This document shows, piece after piece, positions 34,101 through 49,100 of a stretch of 64,000 bases of DNA. Numbering within the stretch: position 1 is the stretch's first letter; each line of letters begins with the position of its first letter. Position numbers and translations under genes: made by a program. The notes under the pieces were generated by a model. That model was not told the origin of the DNA and did no database searches. It was given only the letters and a program-made list of their open reading frames with translations. This DNA is from Incurvaria masculella (taxonomy: Eukaryota > Arthropoda > Insecta > Lepidoptera > Incurvariidae): positions 17,812,001 to 17,876,000 of the forward strand of contig OX335649.1 in assembly GCA_946894095.1 (NCBI GenBank). The letters are read 5' to 3'.

Positions 34101-37100
34101 TCGGTTGGCGTTATATTGAGTTATTCGTCCATTTGTCGCGCACATCTTAATACAAATTTAAGACTTTTATGATTTTCTCATGGATATCATTGTCAGAACT
34201 TAACCAAATTAAAATGGGACCACTTGGGAAGCACTAGCTATCATTTAAAAATATAATTATCAAAATCGGTTCACCCAGGCAAAAGTTATGAGGTAACAAA
34301 CATAAAAAAAAACAAAAAAAAAAACATACAGACGAAATGATAACCTCCTCCTTTTTTGAAGTTGGTTAAAAACAAAATTGCATTATATGAGACGCAGACT
34401 TGAGAATAGAGCGAACAAAGGAGCGGATACGACTGGACAAATGTTTGAAAAAAAATCTGTTGCGGAAATGATGCTATAGCCGCAAGAATTCCAGAAGACT
34501 TAGAAAACTTAATTTTAATACTTATTTTAATAATAATTTTAAAAACGTAATAAAACACTTTAAAATCATATCGTGGCGGCCCCATTACATAAATGCGTGT
34601 GATGTTTACTTACCTAATACTTCTGACTTCCTTGACTAGATTTGTGATTCCTTTCTCCAAAAGCACCGGTAAGATTGCAGAGACGATTTCCTTCCCGTCT
34701 TTTCCATGAGTTGCGTCTGACGCTCTGATACAAAGCTGAAACAGGAATTTAAAAATATATGAATCTTAATTCAATCCGAAAAAGTTTTCACTGTTCGCAA
34801 TATACTAGAAGAGGTTGGGTTGGAGAAGGGGGCAATACTTGTCGTCCATAACGAGTAAAACTGGCCAAGTGCAAGTCGGACTCGCACACGAAGGGTTGTT
34901 TGTTGTATGGGAGCCCCCTTAAATTTTAATAATTTTTTAATCTTACCTATTTGTTGTTATAACGGCAAAATAAATACACACTCTGTGAAAATTTCAGCTG
35001 TCTACCTGTTACGGTTACTGAGATATAGCCCTGTGACAGACGGACAGACGGACGGACGGACGGACGGACGGACGGACGGACGGACGGACGGACGGACAGC
35101 GGAGGCTTAGTAATAGGGTTCACCCTTTGGGTACGGAACCCTAAAAAACATAGATGAATAAAGACCTAGATGGTTCACCAACAGGTGAATGCCGAAGGGA
35201 CGAACGTTAGATAGCGCAACTGCATGGATACACGTTTATGGCTACGGAAACGGCTAGGGCGCTACTTTCGTACCTAGAACTTGCGAAATTGCCAATAGCT
35301 GGAGCTGTACAAACATAATAATTATTATTTTGCCACTCGAATTTCAAATATGGAAAATATACAATTTTGAATCGACACACAAATTTTTTGACAACCAATA
35401 AAATCGAACAGCCATCTCTTGGTACAAACACTCTTTTTGTTGTGATTGATTGAATGGAAGTTACCATTTTAGTTCAACGTTTATTGCAATAGAGGGCCGG
35501 CTTGCTTAAGAACGGCCCGTAAGCAATGCTCCCCATACAAACGTAGTTTACTAATCATTTGGAAACTGCTATTCCAATTAAATTGATATTTAATATCTAA
35601 TATCAGGTAGCATATATCTGTGTCTGCACGCTTTTGTTTTTTTGAAAAATCAAAATCGAATGAAATATAAGCCAAAAGAAAATCTTCATACGAATTTTGT
35701 TTTCTCTGTGGTTTGACCCAGAATACATTTACCGAAAAAACAAAGACATGCAAACACAGATATTAAATACCAAATATCAAGTAAGTTGAAACAGTGGTTT
35801 TCAAATTATTAGTAAACTACGTTTGTATGGGAGGCGAAATTTTCTGATGCTTACGGGCCGACCTTAACACATATTGGTTGAAACTTCCGTCGCTTTTTTT
35901 TAAATCTCACAGGAGCCGTACCTTGGAGAGGGTGGTGGCGGTAGAGGCGGCAGCGAGCCTCGTGCCCTCGTGCACGTCGTCCATCACGCGGAACAACTGA
36001 GACCACAGTTCCGGCAACCGCTCCAGCGACTCGTGCAGGCTCGTCGCTCCCCTAGCAACGGACATAAATAAAAGACCACAAGAAGGGATACAGATAAAAA
36101 ACTTAGTGAGCAAACTGTTGAACTTCTGAACATTTAAATTTTCCTAACCAGGGCTCTAACATGACGGATCTACAATTAAGTATCACACAAAGTATGAAAG
36201 AAAATAGTGTTGTAGTTTAGATTTTCCTCACGGGGGTAACCGGCGTAAGATGAGAGAGAATATTTGAGGGAATTTGATCGATTCTGCACCAATCAGAAGT
36301 GTTTATGTCATACCTACTGTTTTTTTACTGGGTAGAATAATTGGCGTCCTCTTCTGATTGGTGCAGAATTGATCGAATACCCTCACCTAATTTCTTATAT
36401 CCTACGCCAGTTCAGCCCCCGCACTCTCTATAGAGATCAATATCTAGCTAATAAAGAGAAGGGTAAAGACTTGATTAGCTACGACTTAAGGTGGCCTTAC
36501 TCGGCGGGACTAACTCATTCGCGGGCACGGTACAAAACCGTGCTGTTGCGCTCTGGGACCTTCTCTGTTTCAAAGAATAAGACAGGCTCCGTGATGAGGA
36601 AGATGCAACATGTCCACAAAAAATATAATGTGCATAGTGTATGATTTGGTAAGATTTACGAAAATTTTGATTTCAAAACGACTTATAGCTAATAGTAAAC
36701 CACGACCGCTGTAGTCAAAAATCTAACTAAAACCAAATAGATTATAAATCTTTATTAAATAAGGTATGTCTGATGACTAATCTTTTTAAGATTTTCTTAC
36801 TTTATCATTGCGTAATAAACCACCAAAGTTGTTGTATAAAACGCCCGAAAAATTCGAACTTTCGGACTTTATAACTTAGAAACCAAACACAATTTTACAA
36901 TGCCAACAATCATCAGACATCTAGTTTGATCAAATAAAGCTCTTTTGAGCAAAATTTGGGATCTCTGATAAGAAATATGGGCGTGATTTTCTTTCCCCGT
37001 TTGAGTTGAGCGGGTTGGGTCACCTTAAGAAATCATCGAGTTGTGCTGTCTAGGTTCTGGCACTTAAAAGGAACAAAAACTGCATTTCTTCCAGATTTTT

Positions 37101-40100
37101 AGTTTGAATTCCACGTAAAAATATAGGTTCCATACTTACTAGCTGGTAGGGTTAATCCCGACCAGGTTGGTACCATCGCATTGAAACGTTAATCAAAGTG
37201 GCCATGAAAATGTCCATGTTTTCCATTCAGTTCAAAGTAGACATGCAATTCAAGGAATGTCCGGGCATGGTAACCAGTGATATGTTGGGTTAATATCATA
37301 ACAGTAGGTGTGGTAGTAACACACAATTAAAAAAAGGAGTTGATAGTATGCATTCAAATACCTACCTCAACAGGTCGGCAAGAGCATTGCAGCAAGACAT
37401 GCGAACACGCCACTGAGCCGACGTCAGGTTCGTCACCAGATCATCCAGGATCTCCTTGTGGTATTTGTGCACCTGGTGATAAATCACAGAATGATCACCT
37501 GTCACTTTTAAATTTTAGACGGGTACAGCGGTAGATACTTCTAAATCCAGTATGATTTTCACGCATTTTGAACAAATAAATTTAAGTTCGTGTTGACAAT
37601 TCGCATGCATACTGCATAACTGAATTCTTTCACTGAGGTTCTTTGGAAGTTATCCTCAGACCACTACTACAGACGACTACAGAAAAATCTAAAGCCGTGG
37701 GATCGAACAGAAAGAGAAGCGGCACGATGGGTGGCCTCGGTAACCCAGTGGCAGGTGACCGACTGACAACAGACGTGCGCCAACTCACGGTCTTCTGCGT
37801 CTCCGGCACGAGCGCGTGCCATATGCTGCACATGGAGTTCTGGATGCGCGGCGTGGGGTCGAACCGGTAGCGGTAGAGTCGCGGCACGATTCGCGGCAGG
37901 TGCTCCGAGAGCTGCGCGCCGGCCTGCAGCGCGATCGAGTGGAAACCGAATGCGGCGCCTGCAAAGACCAGGTGTGCTGCATAAATACTTCTGATGAAGC
38001 ACGTGATTTTTGGAATCTGTGGTCCTTTGATTGAAAAGTTATGATTTAAGTAATGAGGAAAATATAAGAAATATGGTTGACTAAGAATTAGTAGGTTACC
38101 TCTTATTTATAATACTTTTGAGATTACCGCAGTCATTGAACACGACCTCTTATTTACCAGAAAATATGTATTTCTCAGGGTTATTACGCCCAATCACCTC
38201 ACAATCTACAAATGCCCATTTCACCATGGCTTCAACACATGCTTTCTTTAAGGAAAATTCAAGAAATGTTACGAGAATTTGCAAAAACATATTTCTCGTA
38301 TGAGCCTGAATATGACTGTTTAAGGTGGCCCAACCCGGCGGCCCTAACTCATTCGCGGGCACGGTACAAAACCGTGCTGTTGCGCTCTGGAACCTTCTCG
38401 GTTTCAAAGAATAAGACAGGCTCCGTGATGAGGAAGATGCAACAGGTCCACAAAAAAGACAATGTGCATAGTTTATGATTTGGTAAGATTTACGAAAATT
38501 TTAATTTCAAAACGACTTATAGCTAAAAGTAAACCACGACCGCTGTAGTGAAAAATCGAACAAAACCCAAACAGATTATAAATTTTGATTAAATAAGCTA
38601 TGTCTGATGACTAATCTTTTTAAGATGTTCTTACTTTATCATTGCGTAATCCACCTCCAAAGTTATTGTATAAAACGCGCGAAAAATGCGAACTTTCGGA
38701 CCTTATAACTTAGAAACCAAACACAATTTTACAATGCCAATAGTCATCAGACATCTAGTTCGATCAAATAAAGCTATATTGAGCAAAATTTTGGATATCT
38801 GACAAGAAATATGGGCGTGATCATCTTTCCCCTTTTGTATGGGGAGATGAGCGGGATGGGCCACCTTAAAACGCCTTAGTTGCATGAGTTTGTAAAATCT
38901 TAATTCAAATTCTTTTAAATAAATTAGTTATAACCTTTTTTGGAGTTCCACACGGCGTTGTGGTGCGCAAGATGCATAAACTTGTACAGGAGGTCCGGCT
39001 GGTTGAGGTCCGATGCCAGTGAACAGAGTTCCTTGTATGTAGACAGATTGCCACTGCCAAATATACAGATTATTATTAATGGAATCCTACAATTGAAAAA
39101 TTCAGTGACAAGGACTCTAAAGTTAGCTACTACCTGGACAGCATACAGTTGCAACCAGTTGCATCACAAAAGAACTTTCCCATCAACTTTCATTTGATGT
39201 GGGAACCTCCTTTCCCTTAAATTGTAAGAAAGCCAACTCTCAAGCATACCTAATAAATATGATGTTTTCGTAATGACTTCTGAAATAATGTTCAAGGTCT
39301 TGAAAACTTTTGTATGGCCACTCCTATCCTACTTTGTGAAAGATATCCAGCAGCTAAGTCAAGTACAAAAATGTTTACCATGATGGCGATTATCTAACTA
39401 TATAGTCGCACTTGTCACCTAAATTTCGATTGACTAGCGTTTTCGAATGTATGGATTAATTGAAGAGCGCGCGGAGTGGGCTTTAAGCGAACTAACATTT
39501 GCGAGTATGAGTTTGATTTGACAGCTTACTCAGAGTCGTCGTAAATACGTACACATTGCCGTTTGCCCCGACTCCGCGTTTTCATACAAATCGGAAGACA
39601 GTGTTTGATTTTGGCAGCTTGAAGAAGTAAGACCACAGAATAAGTAGGAAAAACTTGCATGAAATTTAATGTATGAAATTTATATAACTGCGAATTTCCG
39701 TAAACGCCAATATAGATAAGAACTCTGACAACTCTGAACTACAATAATGGTTGGTGTAGCTTTTAACAGGTCACACCAGGTCACAACAATAGAGATGACC
39801 CACCCAGTCGGCGCCGTCCCCAGCTGGCCCTCCTCGAAGACCTTGGTGTCGTCAGTCACCTGCGCCACCTTCCGCTTGCCGCTCGTCAGCTGCTCGATGA
39901 TCTGCCCCACCAGCGCCTTCTGCTGCGTCTCCTCCGACGCCTGGTACACCAGGCTGAGCCCCTTGCTGGCCACGTCTTGCACAATCTCTGTAGGGGACAT
40001 AAAAATATGCGTAGATACGTGCACTTCTTAAATCAATGTGCGATCACATTCATCGGTCGTCTACTTAAATTTAGCTCCACTATTGTTTACAGGCAAAATG

Positions 40101-43100
40101 TAGGGTGTCGAAAGGACTACCTAGTAAAAATCTTCTATGATTTGCTAGCTTTTTCCTGTTTCTACCGCAGAAAAATATACCAATGACCCATATTTTCGCC
40201 CACTGCTCGGGACATTCAATGCTGGTCAAAACTATGAGCAAATTTATTCAGTAGTTGCCAAATTCTTAGAAAACTAATAATATTAATGTGTCAGGCATGT
40301 CCACCACATGGAACAGATTCGCTCTTTATTTGTAAGAATAATATATCTTATAGTAAAAAAAATGAAGCATGGAAGTAATGATTTCTTATACCACAGTTAA
40401 CAAAACACCGTTCCAAATCTGTACTCACCGCTGTTTTCAGACAAGAAGTCCATGAAAGCCTCCTGAAGGACGGGCAGCTTGTTTCGAATGGGGTCTCGTT
40501 CTGAACAGCTCTTTAATAGCGCCAGAAGCCAAATGCTCGTCGCCTGTATTAGATTTACAGCTCATTTCCACATTTCACATTTATTTCAGAAATACAAACA
40601 TTTTGCTTTCCAAGAAAACACCAATTGTAAAGAAATTAATGCCATGATTTGAAGAGACGAACGATTTTTTTGTACTTTTTACAAAACCATAAAGATATGC
40701 TTTTATAAAAACTCTTTTAGTCGCAATTAACTGTTCATAAATTGTTATCGTGTTTAAAAACATATTAGATGACAAAAAGGTTTACACAAAGTAATTAAGT
40801 TACTTAAAGTATTAACTTTTTAAGAGAAATGTTTGAAGTATAATTTTGTAGCTAGACTAAACAATGTAAATAAAACAGGAGTACAACAGTGTGGCTTGAA
40901 GTAGGGAGTTATTGAATTAGGTGACCCTAAAGTTATCGATTTATTGTCGGGTTGCATGCACCAGATGCTTTGCCTACCCAATGAAAGGGGTTGTAAGCAC
41001 GATGGTGTGTTTGAGGGTACGTATGAATTTACCTGTCTGGAATGTGGGTGTGGGGTTCGGGCTAGTTTTATTAACTCTTGCAGTAACCACTCCAGAAGGA
41101 CATCATTCTCCTCCAAGGCCACGGAGCTCTTTATCTTTGCTGCTCCCTGAAAAGTTGTACAGATCAATTGTGTTGCTTTGCGAGAACTTTTGTATATTTA
41201 ATATCAAGGTGTGTGTATTTAGAAATGGAGTCCACGTCTCTATTTAGAAATTATGTGGACGTGCATGTGTTCAATATATAAAATACTCAACATAAAAAAA
41301 ATGGAGGATGACAACTACTCCTCGAAAAATAGTAGGAATTTTCGAAAAATCTAGAATTCTTAAATCGGTATTTGCTCATGTTCACCCGATACGAACCAGA
41401 AGCGGCAGCTCAGTCCACAGATCTCGACTTTCGTTTGAGTTGACGCCTTCTACACAGAGGACGAGAGATTCGCCAACCTCCAAATGTATCTCGAACTCTT
41501 TGCTCTGAAAATAAAATAACAACTTATCCAGAATCTCATCAGACCAACATCAGAAGGTAAACACCAGTTTTATAATGGAGAAGGAAAATTGTTTATTTAT
41601 CATGACAGGTGGCATCTAAACGAGCTCACCTAAAAGATCCATCAAAGCTGTCAAATACCATACAAAATTAAACAGAATCGTTTTAAAATAGGCTTTACTC
41701 TTTACGTACTTTCTTACTTTTTACATAATTAAAATAACTCAATTGTCTTGTTATTATTTTGTTCCAAATTACGCTAATCAAATGAAGTTGTGGAAATCAC
41801 AACTTCATCACCATAACATAACCTATAATATTTCATTTCAAAATTTATGCTGGTCTATTACATTAAAATTAGTTTGAAGACAAACAAAGGTTTTTTTCCC
41901 TCCAAACCTTATTCTAATTGCATCATGCATTACATCTTGCATCTAAAAACTCGTAAATAAAACTTGCAAAAATGACAGTTTTGGCATTTCTAAGGTGAGG
42001 TGGCTCATTCCACAACTGATGATGCGTAACTGAATCCCGGTAATATACGCAGTACAGTTTTACATGGAATCCGAACCAGACAGCCTCAATGCTGCAATGG
42101 TCACCCATACCGAACCCAACGTCGCTTCATCTCGACTATCGAACGGCAATTGGACCTCCATGGCTAAGGAATAGATATTTTTCGGTCATTTCAAAGAAAA
42201 ATTCTGGCCGTTCAAAAAGGCTCGACTCACATCTTTCGCCATCTCCAAGAATCCCTTGACGATTTGCTTCGCAAACGGAAACCGTTCGCCGCAGCACATC
42301 ACCCCCAGGGCGTACAGCGCCTTCTCCTTGATCTTCGAGGTGAACTTCGAATTGTTGATCACTCGGAACAGTCTCTCCACGACCGTGAACTTGGTGACCG
42401 GTCCGGTCGACTCCTCGTCCTTGTCTGTTGGCATCTTGCCGAAGTTGAACGGCTGGTCCGAGTTGATAGTGCTGTCCTGCTCAGGCGAGGAGTCGGGGAA
42501 GGGCAGCGCGTTGGAGCGAGCGAGAAGGGCGATGTTCGTGCATGCCACGCTTACTAGCAGGTTTTGGTTGCTCGACAGAAAGTTTGCTGGAAGTATGAAT
42601 TTTGGATTAGCATTTAGAAATAGGACATTATGTCCGTGTTTATTGAAAAAAGGGGTATATAGATTTATTTTCGCAATAAAGGTGCAGTAGAACCCTGCTT
42701 GTTCAAACATGGCTTCATCTAACTATTGTGATAATCTGAATAATCAAATCACCGACCCACCCAATGGCAACCAAACTAATTTTTTGGCTGTGCAAATTTT
42801 ATCTCAAGAGAACATTGTGCGAAGCGGCAATGTCCATGTTTTCGACCCAGTTCAAGCAATGTCCTGGCATGGCACCTAGTTCCCATGTGGTGTCTTAGGC
42901 TAATACCATGACCGTTGGTATAAGCTATTCATGTCTAGTTACATTAAAATATAATGATATGATAGTTTAGGGTAACTCAACTCAAATCAAGCTATATTAG
43001 ACATATGTGCGGCCACTTCTTTAATACGCCTACCAAATTTGGAGCCCCTACTTCAAGAAGGATATAGATGTACTTGAAAAAGTCCAAAGACGAGCAACAA

Positions 43101-46100
43101 AAATGGTAGTCACCATGAAAAACAAACATTATGAGGACCGATTAAGGCTATTAGGCCTTACACTGGAAAAACGCAGACAGCGTGGGGATCTTATCGAAAC
43201 ATATAAAATACTGCATGATTCCTATGATGCCAATAATTTCAAAACAATGCACACATTTAACACTAACGAAAGATAAATCGCACCCAAGCATCAACCAATC
43301 CTCGAAAACATTTCCTAACAAACTGAGTTGTGTATAATTGGAACGGCCTACCTGAGTAAATAATAAGTACGTCATCAGTAAATGTTTTCAAAAACAAACT
43401 GGATCTTAACTTAAAATAAAAAATTAAATAAAAAAATATTAGACAAGACAATAAAAAAATAAGTGCAAGTGCATAAAAAGAAGTGCACGCATCAGCATAA
43501 TGCTGCTAGTGCATTATAATATAATAATAATAATAATAATAAATGAATTGAGTAAAATGAAAATTGTCTTAATTTTTAACTAAAATAAAAAAGCTTACCC
43601 AATGCAAGAGCCCCAGCTTTATAGGGCTCCCAGTCGACTGCGGCGAAGCCTTTCCCTCCGAACTTCCTTGGCTCCCTCTTCGACAAGCCAATGCACCTCT
43701 CGCACAAGTTAGAAAACGCCGAGACATAACCGCACTGGGACTCCAGACTCTTGTTGCCGACGGCCTGCTCCACGAACTCGGCGATCTCCCTGTCTATGGC
43801 CGACTTCTCGGAGGTGTGCGCGGTGATGATTGCGTAGATCACGGCGGACGTCTCTCGGATCTCCTCCTTGAGGCTGGTGACGAAGAGGTTCTTGAGGAAG
43901 GGCAGCTGGCCCGTGTACTTGGCGGCCATCTTTTCCGGCACACAACCGATGATGTCGAGGAAACAGGTGAGCGGCATGAGTTCTGGGAATGGAGAAATGC
44001 GCATTTCTTTCATTACCTACGTAAGACCAATGTTTTGACTCAAGTGCTTTGGCGAGTCAATTAACAAATGAAGGTGGGATCATAAAGGATGATCCCCATA
44101 CTAAAATGGTTGGGAATCATTTGAAATCCACTCCAATTTTTTATTTGATTGACCCTCTGATATCTTCAACCGAGTTTTCGGTGTCAAAATCTGCCTTATA
44201 AACCGAAAGTGGAGAAAATCTGGCATGCGGGAAAAATACCCATGGAAGCCTAACAGTTAAAGGTCAACGCGTAGCCAAATGAAAAATTAAGGCAACATTA
44301 ATGTTTGCTTTGGCTTGACTAAGGGCCGAGTCCACGAAAGGACAAAAAATCAAAATCAACGTCAAAGTATGATTAAAACACGTGACTTTGTGTGGACAGT
44401 ATGGGAGGAACTCTATGCGGATCACTAAAAGTGACGTGTTTGAACATTGATTAACTCAGCCGTCTCTTCGTACAACCGGGGCTAAGGATTGCCATTTTCG
44501 AAAAAGAAAAAAAAACATTTTGATTGACTGATGTATGATCTGAATGGTTTTCAAATAAGTTCCATTCAGATTTTTTCGGTGCTTAGGGGCCAACCTCAAA
44601 ATAAGACATCAAAACAGTGGTGATCACAAATGATTATCTATTTATTAAAAACTAGCAGCCCGTCCCGGCTTTGCACGGGCATAATATCATTTAAAAAAAT
44701 ATTATTTTGACACAATGATACACAAATAAACCCTTTTTAGGGTTCCGTACCCAAAGGGTGCCAACGGAACCCTATTACTAAGCCTCCGCTGTCCGTCCGT
44801 CCGTCCGTCCGTCTGTCACAGGGCTGTATCTCATAAACCGTAAGAGATAGGCAGCTGAAATTTTTACAGAGTGTGTATTTATTTTGCCGCTATAACAACA
44901 AATAGGTAACATTGAATAATAATAATAATTGAAGGGGATGGGGACCCCATACAAAAAACGTGATTTTTTTGTGTTAAATCTTGTTAGATGGTACGGAACC
45001 CTTTGTGTGCGAGCCCGACTCGCACTTGGCCGGTTTTTTACGTAAAGTTCCTACATTGAAATATTTGAAATAAAAAAAACTTAGATATTATTATTAGCTG
45101 ATTATTAGATATTAGAGAGCTCCGATAATAAACGCGTCCGATCGCTGCTAAATTCAAAGTGCTATAGGGAGAACCGCGGCCTCCGACGCACTATTTATAG
45201 GCACGATCCCGCCGACCCGGTCGGCCGGTACCTCCGCAAATGCTCGTTCCGCAATTTTTAAATCTGTAATATCTTCGAAAATATTCATTTAAATCATATG
45301 CTGTAACGGGCCATATAGATCTATATTAAATCAACAATGTATTTAAGGTTTTTAATTGGATAAGAATTAATGCTGTATTGGTTAAAATCGCTTCGAAAAT
45401 TAGCCTTTATTTGTCGTAAAAAGTAAATGACAAAAAAATTGTATTGTGGGATATCCATAAAAGATAGACATATACCATCGTGGAATTTTCTGTAGACCTT
45501 TTCAATGTGTACAATACTTAGTACATTATTTTGATAAATCTCGTAGGGTAAAGCCTGCGTTTTCAATGTAAGCGGATTTTTAAAAATAACATCACATTGG
45601 AAACCTCAAAAAGTATTTCTCCACTATTTAATGAATGTTATTATACATATAAACCTTCCTCTTCAATCACTCTATCTATTAAAAAAAACGCATCAAAATC
45701 CGTTCCGTAGTTTTAAAGATTTAAGCATACAAAGGGATATAGGGACAGAAAAAGCGACATTGTTTTATACTATGTAGTGATAGTGATGATAATAAAGAGT
45801 TAATTTAAATCAACACTTTCCTATAGTTTGCCTTTTAATATTACTTCACAGAGTTGGTTCTTTATAAGCGAAACTATTATCTGGTGTAATAATACAGCTA
45901 GTTCGAGTCTCGGCTAGAAAAAAAAAAAAAAACTCAATCCAGTTTTAGTTCTTGTCAAAACTACCTCATGACTGCTTTGAGTGTTTTTCGTAATTTGTTT
46001 TATTTAAGAAAGAAAGTTATTTCTTTTAGTTTCGGAATTGGCCTAAAAAAATTCACCTGTATATGTACGTAGAGCAGCACTCATATATCACTACTTCAGA

Positions 46101-49100
46101 TGACCACAAATACTTTAATTGAAAGAGCTTAATAGTTTAATTTATATTTGTGAAAAATTGTTATGCTTATTTTTCATTTTAGTGTGATTGATATATTAAC
46201 ATTTTGTTAGCTAGATGTTTTATACTTTAAACGAATAAATAAATCATTCAAGCCCTCATGGATTAGGCACGTACCGGAGAACATGTCCTAGGTCAGATTT
46301 GGCTCTCTCACCGGGACTAGCGGCGAGAAGGGCCGTGATCATGGCGAGGTACCGCTCCAGCAGCTCCGTGCCGAGCAGGTTGTGCGCGACGTAGGCGGCC
46401 AGCGTCGGCGACGTCGCGTTTGGGTGCGTCGAGCAGTCCTTCAGGCCCGCCTCGTGGTTTAGGCACATACGCAGATACCGGAGAATCTGGGCAGAGGTGA
46501 AGTGCTTCATTTATTCAAATGGCAAGCCGACATGATATCATCGGTATACTGGTAAAACTCGCTAATTGTATTTTTTTTGTAAAATGAGTTAATAATGCAG
46601 TCCTACTTAATTTTCCAAGCTTTTTCTTATGGTAGAACCCATATATTGCAATGGCGTTTAGTTATCAAGTTAGGTTGTGTAAACACATGGACAATTATAC
46701 CAACCATTATCAGCTATTAAACTTTCAAGGCCATTTATCTCGAAACTCTCATTTCTACACTTAAATGGTTTTACTGCAAGGAACTGTGCTATCAATGGTT
46801 TCACGGAATGTATCCCCACACATATCAGTCAGCCTCGGTAGCCCAGTGGTGCGATCCCTTGCGATTCGATAAGCTGGGCGAAGCACCTCTGAGCGCGGAT
46901 GGATTCTGGATGGGTGACCATTTTCAACCGTTGAGGCTGGCTGTGGTGGCCTTACTTACCAGGTGGTGGGTCCAACCTCGCCCGTCGCATTGAATGAACG
47001 ATGGTCGAAGCGGCAATGAAAATTGTCCGTTTTTTTTCATCCAGTTCAATGAAGCCGAGCAATATAAGGAAGGTCCTAGCCTAGCTTAGCCTAACCTAGT
47101 TTCCACGTGGTGTGTTAGGATAATATCTGAAGGTCAGCTTGGTATAAGCCATCCATGTCCAGTTACATAAAAAAAATATAGGGAACTTTGACATGGAAGG
47201 AAAATGGGAACAATTTTAATAGTCCTAGCAATGATCTGAAACGGGACCAATCGTTTATTTGGTTTCAAAATGAACCGCATTCGTAATAAAATGCACAATC
47301 AAAGAAATAATGACAGATTCCGACAACTGCAGTGCAGACATGACCACAGAAATTACCACTTAATTTGAGCTTAAACAATATGGTATTAATAGTTTAAAAA
47401 AATGCCCACTCATTCCAAAGTAAATATTAATTTAAAAAAATATTGTTGCTAACATACAAAAAACCAACCTCTTGGTAAGTAAGCGGATGGAACGGCAACA
47501 CCTGATTATTGAAAACAAATCTGTGCTTCTGGTTGGAGCCTTTCTTCCTCTTCTCCAGCTGCTCCCACACGTAGCCGACCATGTCATGGAAGCCGGGCAC
47601 CTTGATGCCGGGTGTCCCGCTCTGATTGTCGCTGGTCTTCGTTCCGTTACTTGCGGCCTGGTCGATGTTGACAGTATCGGATTGCTTCTTGCTGACATTG
47701 TTGACGACGTCCTCGATTTCTGCCTTGCGGGCGGTTCCGTACAGGCATTTGAGGGCTTCTTTGGATATGTCGTCTTGGCTGAAATAATATATTTTTATAA
47801 GCATTTTATAACCTGAGTGAAGTTGCGTACTGCAGCTAGTAAACATATAAAATTTGATTTACCATAAATTATATTATTTAATATTATAATATTAAATATA
47901 TAAATAAAAAAAAATATTTCTTTTGTATTTCGACAGCGACAATACCCTTTAATTAAACCACCAAAATTACCAAATTAATGATAAAATATTTGAGACATTT
48001 AAAATAATGAAAGTATTAATGTAAATAAAAATGGGGAGTTGGACCTTTTTCTCAGTGAAGTTAATTAAATTGGGGCAAGTCGAATGACTCTAAAGAAGCA
48101 TCAAGTTATTCTGAAACACGTAAAACAAACAAGTTTAAAAATATATTGAAGTAAACAAAGCAATTCCCCTAAATGAATAGTATGTGTGAAGATGTCAGTA
48201 TGTATGTACCCAACAACAACAACGACGCCGACAACAGCAACATAGTAAAATGCTTACCTGTCCCCGCTAGCTAGCAGCAGCAGATACTTGGCCGGTATGT
48301 AGTCGGAGGGAAATACGACGGAAGCGTAGCGCATCGCGATATACCGGATCATAGACTCCTCATTGTGCATGTAACTATGGACCATAATTCACAGTTATTT
48401 TACTTAACCTTGAGTGGTGTTCACAATATATGAAGGGAGAAAGGAGACAGAATGAAGTAGCTATGACTAAACTTGCAATACATATATTAGGTCTTATTAA
48501 ATAACCTGCCCATAAAAACTTTTACTAATAAAATGTCTCTGTTTGTAATGGATTCCAAGGAAATAATTATAAAAAATGGAGTACGAGAATGTGAACAAGG
48601 ACGGAGTGGTGCGGAAACAGGGGTGGCTGCGCTAGGTTCGGCGTGCACTGAAACAATCCTGACATTATGAGCAGGTTTTTTGGCGAATGGTATGTTTCCT
48701 TTGTACTGGACAGTTAAGTGAATGAGTAACTGAAGCGATTTTCTTGGAGCCGATAAATCTGCACCTTACAAATAAATGCTCCCAGGTGTCTGACACAATA
48801 CACTGATCTATACACCCAAATTGTGATGTTGGACTGGTCTATACACTCAAATTGTGGTGCTGGTCTTATCTATGCATTCAAAAAGTGATATTGGCTGATC
48901 TATGTGGTAAAATTGTAAGAGTGGACTTGTATACATTCTCTAATTGTATGTTGTGCTCATCTATGCCCTCAAATTATATAGGTGATAAATGCTCTAGTGA
49001 TATGTTTACACCTTAACTCGAATAGCATGGCATACTGACTGGTCGAGCAGCGCGAAGAGAGCGAGCGAGTGCGGAGCATCCGCCTTCCCTCCCGCGCCGG

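Noticed and set aside
42186..42710. Using the full open frame at 42186-42710 as one exon
   Set aside because: The conserved segment ends at a GTGAGT donor (low edge 42231) and begins after a CAG acceptor at 42586. The outer codons are intron read-through.
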